Below are positions 55,501-64,000 of a DNA stretch of 64,000 nt, piece after piece. Location of the stretch: NCBI RefSeq assembly GCF_008831285.2, contig NC_045139.1, positions 32,151,706 through 32,215,705 of the forward strand, read 5' to 3'. Under the pieces are notes generated by a model. The model saw only the letters and a list, made by a program, of their open reading frames with translations, did not search any database and was not told the origin of the DNA. This DNA is from Nymphaea colorata (lineage: Eukaryota > Streptophyta > Magnoliopsida > Nymphaeales > Nymphaeaceae). How positions within the stretch are numbered: the stretch's first letter is position 1; each line of letters starts with the position of its first letter. The translations under genes and the position numbers were made by a program.

Positions 55501-56896
55501 CTAATTGCTCCACAGACAGATACCCATTGATCATCATGCCATCATATTGGGCGCTGAAGTCGCTCTGTAATCCTTCTTTCTTCCTTCTGCGTGTGTTTTT
55601 TTCTGGAAAATTTTCTGAACCGCTCCTGAAGCTTTTAGTGGTAACGCAAAGGACGTTTGTGATTTTGATGTTTATTAAAGACGCACTTTCATTTTGTTAT
55701 AGTTGATGAAAAAAGTGCAAGAGTTCTTACTTGAATGGTAGGGAGATTTTTTTTTTTTTTAACAAGTTTTTTGATCAATACATAATGAAAAAAAATGGTT
55801 TGCTTAATTGTAAAGAACTTTTCACGAAATTTTTATTGGGTAATCTTGAACTTTGTGAAATTTCAGGGGATCATTAGAGAGAGAGAGAGATTAATGAACA
55901 AGAGCTGTTGAATTTCTAGAAAGCACCAAGGTTGGAGAGATGTAAAAAAAGAAACAAACATGAACTTTGCAAGAATGTATTGTCACTTGTGTCTCATGAA
56001 CTCATCTTAGTGTTTAATTAAGCAAGTTAACCACTCAAAATTCAAAAACCTAAGTACATTTTTCTACTCAAGTGTTCTTTTTCTATCATCAATGAAACGT
56101 TAGGTGCATTTCGAAATTTTATTTTCTTGAATTTTAGTTCATTTTTATCATCGAAATTTATAAGGACGCACTTAATGTGGGCAGTGTGTACATTTTGAAG
56201 TTTTGGAGATGAAAATCACTTGCTTCTAATGTTCAACTATAGTGAAAGAAGGAAAAAAATGTAGTGAAAAAATGAAAGATATTCAAGCAAGGTAATTTAT
56301 GATGACTTAGGAGTTGGTAAGACATGCTTATGGTGTGAAAGAAGATATAAATTTGTTTTCATACATATAAATTTATTAACATATATTCATGAATCATATT
56401 GAACAGTAAGATATACTACGATTATGTGAAGGGAATCAAACAAGGTTTCATAGTTGGTAGCCATACATGTGTATTCTTATTGAATTTGGATTTTCTATTA
56501 TCAGATCTGGGATTGGAGTTGGAGTTGGACCTGAATTTTGAAAACTGAATTTGGATCCCACAAGCATTAGTATCTGACTATTATGTGTTGAAAGTGGCCA
56601 TAGCTAAAAATCCGTGATGACCACCCAACGGGTAAGTTACAGTATGCATAGATAGATCCATGTCCATAGATCGGATCCAGATTGGTTATCCAATAAAGCA
56701 CATTAAGTTAGTGATATGGGAAAAGTTTTCAAATCTGAATAGAAAACTAAAACGGATCTGAATAGACAATGAAGCTGCCCTGTATTAGATGTCAGCCCTA
56801 AACTCAAATCTGTCTAGACAAGAAAGATTTCAATACAAATCAGATCAAGCTGAGTAAAATAAGATTTGAATACAAATTAGATCCAGGTCTTCTATA

Positions 56897-57348
56897 TAGG
56901 GCTACACAATGAGCTGAGCCAACTCGAGCTCGACTCGAACTCGCTCGAAAAAACTTGGCTCGTGCTCAACTCGTTTATAAACGAGCCGAGTTTCGAGTTC
57001 CAGCTTACAAAGATACTCGAAACGATAAATGAATTGAGTTCGAGTTTCAAGAACTCGACTCATTTATACTCGACTCGACTCGTAAACTGGTACTCCATAT
57101 AAATATTGTCAAAACCGGTTTCACAAGTTACACGAGTTAATGCATAAAGAAGTTGAATTCGAGCTCGATTTTGTGTAGTCGAGTCGAGCTCGAGCTCGAG
57201 CTTGCTATAAGGAGCTCGATTCGAGTTCGAGCCAAGCTCAAGCTCGAGCTCGAGTCGAGTTTGAGTAGAGTTCGAACTCGAGTTTTTTTAGCCAAATTGA
57301 GTTCGAGCTGGCCAAGCTTGGGCTCAACTTGGCTCGTGTGCAGCCCTA
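56897..57348. mobile_element. hAT-type MITE (452 bp) with 8-bp target duplication
   Basis: It starts tagggctacacaa and ends tgtgcagcccta, inverted partners. cttctata flanks it on both sides (56889-56896 and 57349-57356). The inside is full of ctcgagctcgag-type words and can fold on itself. The TAGGGCTGCAC ends and 8-bp duplication fit the hAT superfamily. It encodes nothing. A fragment with similar words lies near 59330-59410. Confidence 0.88.
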
Positions 57349-57648
57349 CTTCTATACAACTTGCAGGTAAGACCATGAATATACAACCGTGATTTCACAT
57401 GTACTTACAGGATCATAAGCCACCAGGACATGATATCAGTTTTAAACAATCAGATTCAAATCCATATCCAACTGGTAGGACTTGAGGAAGCCCGGGTCTG
57501 ATCTGGATCTGATCCACAAGGTTGGTCTTTAGTTGGATTTTCATGAACATCAACTCTCTATCACTATCCCTATTAGTTTGAATCCTAAACATCAAAAGGG
57601 CATTTCTATATAAACAAATAAAAGTTAAGAGAAGCATAGTTGGTTGGG

Positions 57649-57679
<31 letters not shown>

Positions 57680-57698
57680 GTGCGTGTGCGCGCGCGCA
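57649..57698. repeat. (TA)n followed by a GT/GC-rich tract
   Basis: About 26 bp of TA, then ccgtgtgcgtgtgcgcgcgc, an alternating purine-pyrimidine tract of the Z-DNA-prone type. Confidence 0.9.
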
Positions 57699-58423
57699 TA
57701 GGTTACTGATGGGAAAAATAACTCAACTACAAAAATGATGAGAAGTTGGAAAAATAACTCAACGGCAGCAATGAGAAGAAGTTAAAAACAGCAAAAAAAA
57801 AAAAAGGTTTTAAAAATGTGTTTAGTCGGATTTGGTAAAGAGGTTTAGACACTAATATCAATTAGATCCGAATTGGCGTTGAAATTTCATAACCAAATTC
57901 AAATTTAAATCCAACACCCGGCCGAGATCCAAAAGAGAGTCTCGATTACATATAAGTGATGGATCCTATGCTAGTAAGATCAAATTCATCGTGGAAAATA
58001 AAAGTATAAATCCAAGTTGAAATCTGAATCCAATTACGAGCCTAAAATCTAATAAATCAGAAAACTTGATTCCAATTAAATCCAGAAACTTTGTGCATCC
58101 CACCAACAAAATATAAGATCATAACATGTCCCGGCATCGGAGCAAGCTCGGTTTGATCCAAAACTCTCTCTGCTGGTTAAGGAGCATTGGCAATAAATTT
58201 TTTAAAATTTTTAAAGAAAGTGAATATGTAAACGAAAAAAATTATTGCGAAGAAATACAAACTTAAATACTTTTGTGGGTTTGTGTGGGCAATTGCACAC
58301 ACCTACTTCTAGCTTGAGCATGGCCCAGTTAATATAAAAATATATATATGTTTTTTAAATATAAAATCAAATTTTTTATATAAAATATATTTTTAATAAT
58401 AAAATATATATTATTAATAAAAA

Positions 58424-58852
58424 TAAAAATGATATTAAAAACTTATCGAACCAAATCAGGCCCCATCGAGCTAAGCTCGGGCTGGTTTTTTCAAACCGAA
58501 ACTGTGGGCCCGATCAAACCGGGTATTAAGCGACGGATACCTGACTCGATTGGACCGAGCACTAGGTGACGGTACTGAGCCCGATGTCCACCTTTATTTA
58601 CTTACCTTCGCACCTGAACGCCTCTATTTTGATGGTTGGTTGGAGCCAAGTTTTTGTTAATAAAATAAAAACAATATTAAAAACTTATTTGGCCAAATCG
58701 GGCCCTGTCGAGTTGGCTCGAGCTGGTTTTTTTGGGCCCGAACCGTGGTCCCGATAAAGTCGGATACCCGATACCTGTCGTATATCTGGCCCGATGCCGA
58801 CCTCTACGTGCTCAATGCTTCTATTTTGACTGTTGGTTGGAGCCAAGTTTTT
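58424..58852. repeat. Diverged two-copy repeat of about 200-240 bp
   Basis: Both copies contain ttaaaaactta, then caaatc(a/g)ggcccc/cct, cgag, gagctggtttttt, gcccgatg and ctattttga-ggttggttggagcc in the same order. The right copy is shorter. Confidence 0.7.
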
Positions 58853-60429
58853 TTTTTTCTTTTATCAAATCAATGAAAATAAGCCCTTTTTACTGCCACT
58901 ACATTTTAAAGGTAAGTAAAGAGCCTCAGCTTTTTAACTCTTTTATAGCCTTGTGCTCATTTTAAAGTTAAAAACTGTTCATTCCCTACCAAAAAGCAAA
59001 GTTCAAAATCGAGAGAAAAAAACACTTTAAAAACGAAATAAAGGAACGATATTTTCGATTGTGGCCTTATTTCCCTGCACTTGTGGCACCGTTTTCCATC
59101 ACTACATGGCAGGCTTTATCGAAACTCGGAAAGCAGCAAATCGGGAAGGACATGTACCGGTTCCAGATGCGAATCGCTTTATAAAACGATACGGAGGATG
59201 TTGATAAAACTCGTTAACAGGTTAACACAGTTTAGAATGTACTTGAGTAGCTCTGCTCTACCATTCATATTTTGAAAAAATAAATAATCTTCAACGGTTC
59301 AATACTCGAGCTTAATCAAGTAGAGTTCAGCTAGCTCGACTCGACTCGACTAAACAAATGAGTCAAAACATCAACTCAAGCTTGACTCGCTTACTCGAAC
59401 TCGAGTATTTAGCCAACCCCTTTTATATGAAGACTTTCAAGATTCATACATGACTAACTTACTGGACAGTAAAGTGGTCCAGTTTCTTTAAAGACTCGTG
59501 TTCAAATCTTGGAAGGGTCACTGTCACATTTCAGTGCGCCGGTTGATCTTACCAGAACATATTTAGCAAATCCCGACCAACTTGAGATATACAAACGCCC
59601 AACAACTTGTCCCCAATGATTTGTAAATTAATTTCGGTCCTTGGATCCAGATCTCATATGATTTGGATTCGGTTTCTGGACATTCTCAGAATTGGCCTTT
59701 TCTAGATTTCTTTCTTGGCTGGCACTTTCGTATGTGGTCCTTCTTTGTCATCAGAATCTTTTTCCAACTCAGGCCACAGAAAAAAATAAAAGAAAAAATA
59801 AAAAAGATTATGAAGGATATTGCCTACAAGGGTCCAACATGTAGGACATCGATCCATTGCTGGCATGAGAAGGGAGCAAAGGGCAAAAGGTTAAAAAGCC
59901 GCAGGTCCTTTTGATAGAAACGAATATTAGTTTTTTTTACTGTTTTTTACACAATAAAATTAGGAGTTTTATTATTAGTCTGTTTCTTTTTAAATAACAA
60001 GTAACTAAAAAAAAAATTTAAAGAAGATGAGCATATAGAAATTTTAAAAAGAAAGAAGGAGTGTTGAATAGAGGAATCCAAGCTGTTCAATTTTCAAGTT
60101 GGGGCTAATCATTTGGGCATAATTACAAAAGCAGCCTAACTTTTTGAAATTTTACTTGCATAGCAGAAGCTTGAAGTAGGGGAATTATGTAAAACTAAAG
60201 AGGCTCACAACTCACTGTATGAAAAAAAAGGCTCGAAGGCTCTCCCTATCTGCCATTCTACATGTTTGAATCGGTCCCGTGCTTCATTAAGACTTAAGTA
60301 GGGTATGGTACATCTGTCAACTTAAAGTGCCGTGATCCCACCGTTTAAAGTCTAAGAAAATAACGTTCACAAAAATCGAACCGATGACATGCTTTGTATG
60401 TTACCATATGCCCAACCAGCTATGTTATG

Positions 60430-60609
60430 CAGGGGTGGAGCCAACGTAGGGCTCAAACTTTTTTTTAAAAAAAAAAAGTTTGGATGTAAATTTTAGAAAA
60501 TTTCACTTTTTGTATATAAAAGTTTTTAAAAAATGATATTTCAGCCCTAATCAAATTTTAGAAACTTTAATTTGGTCTTTCTAGTAAAAAAATTATGACT
60601 CCACCTATG
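60430..60609. mobile_element. hAT-like MITE (180 bp)
   Basis: It starts caggggtggagcca and ends tgactccacctatg. Read inverted, 11 of 14 end bases agree. Flanks are atgttatg (60422-60429) and atgctatg (60610-60617), an 8-bp duplication with one change. Its ends match the family of the element at 694-895. Confidence 0.78.
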
Positions 60610-61575
60610 ATGCTATGCCCGTTGGATCATATTTGTGTGCTTTCTACAAAAATAAAGTGGATAATATTAGTAAGATAAGAGAATGGCATCACATGACTCT
60701 ATTATCATCTGGCGACCATATCTTTACAATTGATTTAATGAAATATGAGGATATCAGATCTGATGATTTAAGGTCATACCTCCTCCTCTTTGTGCTCGGA
60801 TATAAGATTTTAACTGTATGTTGGGGATTTCAAATCCTGAATTTTACGCAAGTGGTGAAATATGGTAAAATTTTATATGAGTTTCTCACGTGAGATCTGA
60901 TCCGAGACTATCAAACACACGTAAAGCTTCAACAAAGAAATGAGACAATCCATGAAAAACTAACGTTTTTCTGGAAAAGGGCATCATGAGACCTCTAGTG
61001 TTTGAATTGGAAAAATGCCAAGCACTTAGTTTCAGTCGTCATAGTCACAAAAAGTGTGTTATTAAACGTTTTTTTCCACAAAAAAAACATGAAAAAAGAG
61101 AGAAAATGAAATGCTGTTTAAAACTTTAAAAATCGAAACAAAAAAAAAAAAAAAGATTTTTTAACACGGTTTTTTTAATTTTTTTACTTTTTTTAAATTT
61201 TTAAAATTTTTCATTTTGTTTTATTTTTTATTTGTTGCAAATCTATTTATCTTTTATCGTTTGTGTTATTATTTTATTTTATTTTATTTTTCACCAATTT
61301 TTAGTAATTTTTTTTAAATACTTTTTTTTTTCAAAGTCACCGTATTATATCTCTGAAAAAGTCCTCACCGTTTAAAACTCCGTAACAATTTTCCTCACCA
61401 TCTAAATAAGAGTTGAGGTATGGATAAAATGTCTGTAAATTTGGTCCTCCTATTTAAGAATGAAAAGATTGAGACCCATATTTGAAATTATAATGAAAAG
61501 TTGATCCTTACCTAGAAAAGACAATGAGGTAAACAGTGAGGTTTTTTTTATAAGATTTTACGATTAAAAAAAAAA

Positions 61576-61715
61576 GGAATGTTCTAGGCCTTCGCTTTAA
61601 AATTTTGAAAAAAAATATCTCTAGATTTTTTTCAGATTTTACACTAAAAAAAATGAAAAGGAATGTTCTAGAGAAACCCCTTCACTTCGAAATTTTGAAA
61701 AAAATATCTCCAGAT
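61576..61715. repeat. 84-90-bp tandem duplication
   Basis: ggaatgttctag starts at 61576 and again at 61660. Both are followed by ttcgctt/ttcactt and aattttgaaaaaa-atatctc. Confidence 0.8.
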
Positions 61716-64000
61716 TTCTTTTGGTTTTTTTTTTCATTTTTCTTTCTTGGCCCTCTTTCTCTTTCACTTTTTTTAGTGGCCACGGTGGCCCCAAAGTTCA
61801 CAGTAATTCCTCAGCCAACATTTCCGTCCCTTTTCCCTTTTGTCTCCTACTTTTATTTAATGTATGGCCACATAAGTAAGTAAGGAACGAGAGGAAGTAA
61901 AAAGATAAAAATAATGTACAACAAGTAATATTTTATAATATTATTGATTTCGTTATATTTCACTTAGATTTACTTTTAGCCTTAGGTGACGTTGCTGATT
62001 CCGCGAATCGGTTAAGATATTCATAGAAAACAATAAAAAATATTTAAAATAATTGAAATAACATAATTATTAAAACACCTTTAAATTAAAAATCTATAAA
62101 TTTGTACTCTTAAATCAGCCACAAAAATTGTTGCTAACATTGCTTTCACACTTTCTTTAAACGGCAGCTGATTAAAGGACTGGTTTAAGTTGACCTTACT
62201 TTGAATAACTTTTTCATGGGAAAGCCATATACTAATTTTTTAATATTTAATATTCAAAACTTTCATTTTTAATAAATATTTATATTTACTACTTTTTTTA
62301 TTTACTTAGGGAAACCACTTACATAGGGAGAGATTTTATTGGTTGCCAAGAGCATAAAACCCTCGAGACTATCTCCATTTTCTCCATTTTAGAAGGTTTA
62401 TATTTTTGCTAGAACCAAATATCTGGGGGTAGAGGTAAAAATTTGACTGAATAGTTTCAAAATTTTAAGAAGAAATATGATTTTTCAAACTTTTTATGTG
62501 GGCTAAATTAAAATTTTTAAAATTTAAAAGCAAAATTTTATTTATTTACTTATAAATACCACACATATTTGAATCAGTGACCGGCCTCCTACCAGTAACT
62601 CGCCCAACCAATTACACCACACTCTTTGGGTCTTGCATTTTTTAATAATTTTTTGAAGATTTCTAACATTTTGTTCCATAATAAAAAAATCTGCCAAATT
62701 AGATTTTAAACCATACATATTCTTGGAAGGAATGGAAGATTTATTAAACCACACATATTCTTGGAAAGGACGACGGATGAATTAAACCGTCAGGAAAAAG
62801 TCCTCCTCCTCACGGTGGTCTCTGGTGGCTGAGAGCTCACAAGACAAATCTGCTGTCCTTTCATTCTCCTTTCCTCCAAATGAAACGTGATCACAAGAGA
62901 GAAGCAAACAAATTTTTTTTTTATTTTTCTTTTAAATGTTGAAATTTAAATGCAAATGTCCAATCTAGTCGGAAGCGCTTAGTTGTGATTGATGAATACG
63001 CGGCAAACATTTTGGACCCTGAGGATGGGAGAGGCTGCAGCCGCCACTCAGGCGGTGAGATTAGTCTCCCGCTCACCCGAATATATGGCAAACATTTGTC
63101 GAGCGTACTTGAATCAACCAATTCAAATCGAATATCATTCCTTTTTATTCGATAAGAGACGGGTGCCACGTCGACATGTGGAACTTTTTTCTTCCTTATT
63201 TTTTGCTTCAATTTTTTTATATTGATTTATTTTTATATAAAAATTTTTAATTTCTAATTTGATTTAAATTTGAGACAGATTTATGAAATACTTACAAAGT
63301 GTCTTTTTATTAAAAAAAGTAATGCACCTTTACTTTTTCATTTTGATTAAAAATTTTGATTTGAAAAACTAATTTGAAAATGTTGAACACTTGGGAATGA
63401 ATTCATCAGAAGTTGCTTAGAAGCGATTTTTTTTGGATTTTGAAAACTAAAAGAAAGTGAAAGAAGCAAAATACTGGGAATTCAAGCATTATCAAGACAT
63501 TCTGGTCATTATCCTCCAAGTACAAGGGCACGGTCGTCTATTGGGAAATGTGAGGCCGGTAACGGATACGAGATGCACAGGCAACGGCGGCACATCACAT
63601 GTGTGGTGAAACGGCGGATATCGTTTTCCGTTGTCCTTTTGCGACGGGGAGGGGGACCGCCTCTATTTTTCACCACGAATGGAATACATGACCGTTAAGA
63701 TTTTTCCCTTCCGCACCCTCATTTCTCTTTCAAGCCATCTGTCGGTCTTTGGCCATTTCTCACACCAGACGATTCTTGAGTATTGGCGCCGTATCGGTTT
63801 GTTCACCGATACATCATGTTCATGTATACCAACTCGTATCAACCCGGTACACTTTGATACGATGCGGTATTAAGTATTAACAACACAGATGTGGATATAT
63901 ATATATATGTGTGTGTATGATTTTTTGTTTTTTTTTGTTTACAATCAAACATTGCTGATATGATGTTAAGAATAGATTGATGCAAAATATATATTAATTT

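Larger units (their letters stand above)
57516..64000. other. Gene-poor repeat region at the right edge
   Basis: No coding exon was recognised. Contents include a diverged duplication at 58424-58852, a tRNA B-box-like gtgttcaaatcttgg near 59508, a hAT-like MITE at 60430-60609, an A/T-run-rich segment at 61.0-61.4 kb and an 84-90-bp tandem duplication at 61576-61715. GC-richer patches near 63.0-63.1 and 63.5-63.85 kb might be edges of a gene beyond the window, but no frame convinces me. Confidence 0.55.

Noticed and set aside
57137-57392. Ser/Leu/Glu-rich frames on both strands
   Set aside because: They are produced by the ctcgag-type repeats inside the hAT-like MITE.
63540-63860. GC-richer patch with several short frames near the right edge
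   Set aside because: No domain, splice pattern or start context is convincing. The gtatcgg/ccgatac words look like repeat ends. It could belong to a gene outside the window, which cannot be judged here.

Overview
This is nuclear DNA of a flowering plant. It has intron-rich genes, AT-rich introns often longer than 1 kb, class III peroxidase, HVA22, UBC23-type and ABORTED MICROSPORES (AMS)-type genes, many (TA)n/(CT)n microsatellites and short non-autonomous DNA transposons. The clade cannot be fixed from sequence alone. I saw no rRNA, intact tRNA, CRISPR array or organellar insertion.

Layout, left to right. 1-1053 is the 3' end of a gene for the second-largest subunit of RNA polymerase III (+). 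About 4.95-14.2 kb is an HVA22K-like membrane protein gene (+, eight coding exons). 14.2-19.8 kb is intergenic, with a PIF/Harbinger MITE and a truncated U2 snRNA pseudogene. 19.87-21.68 kb is a secreted class III peroxidase (+, four exons) whose first and third introns are full of (CT)n(TA)n. 24.4-32.9 kb is a large UBC23-like E2 ubiquitin-conjugating enzyme (+). 36.28-40.99 kb is a chloroplast BFA3-like ATP-synthase assembly factor (+).

The most informative region is 40.3-57.5 kb, an old tandem duplication of about 9 kb. Each unit holds the 3' part of the BFA3 gene, a complete minus-strand AMS-like bHLH gene and its upstream DNA. The left unit keeps the intact BFA3 end and AMS-A. The right unit has a broken BFA3 fragment and AMS-B. 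AMS-B is still open throughout, but it has lost intron 2 and 12 flanking codons in frame and carries unusual substitutions in its bHLH domain. Both copies use a GC-AG intron inside the bHLH. A 452-bp hAT-type MITE inserted into the right unit only, and the left unit preserves the unfilled region.

57.5-64 kb shows no recognisable gene. It holds degraded repeats and another hAT-type MITE.

The genes do not form a pathway. UBC23 and AMS are neighbours in Arabidopsis (At2g16920/At2g16910, from memory), so that part of the order is probably conserved synteny. All exon models come from reading frames, splice motifs and remembered family features; no alignment or transcript data were available.
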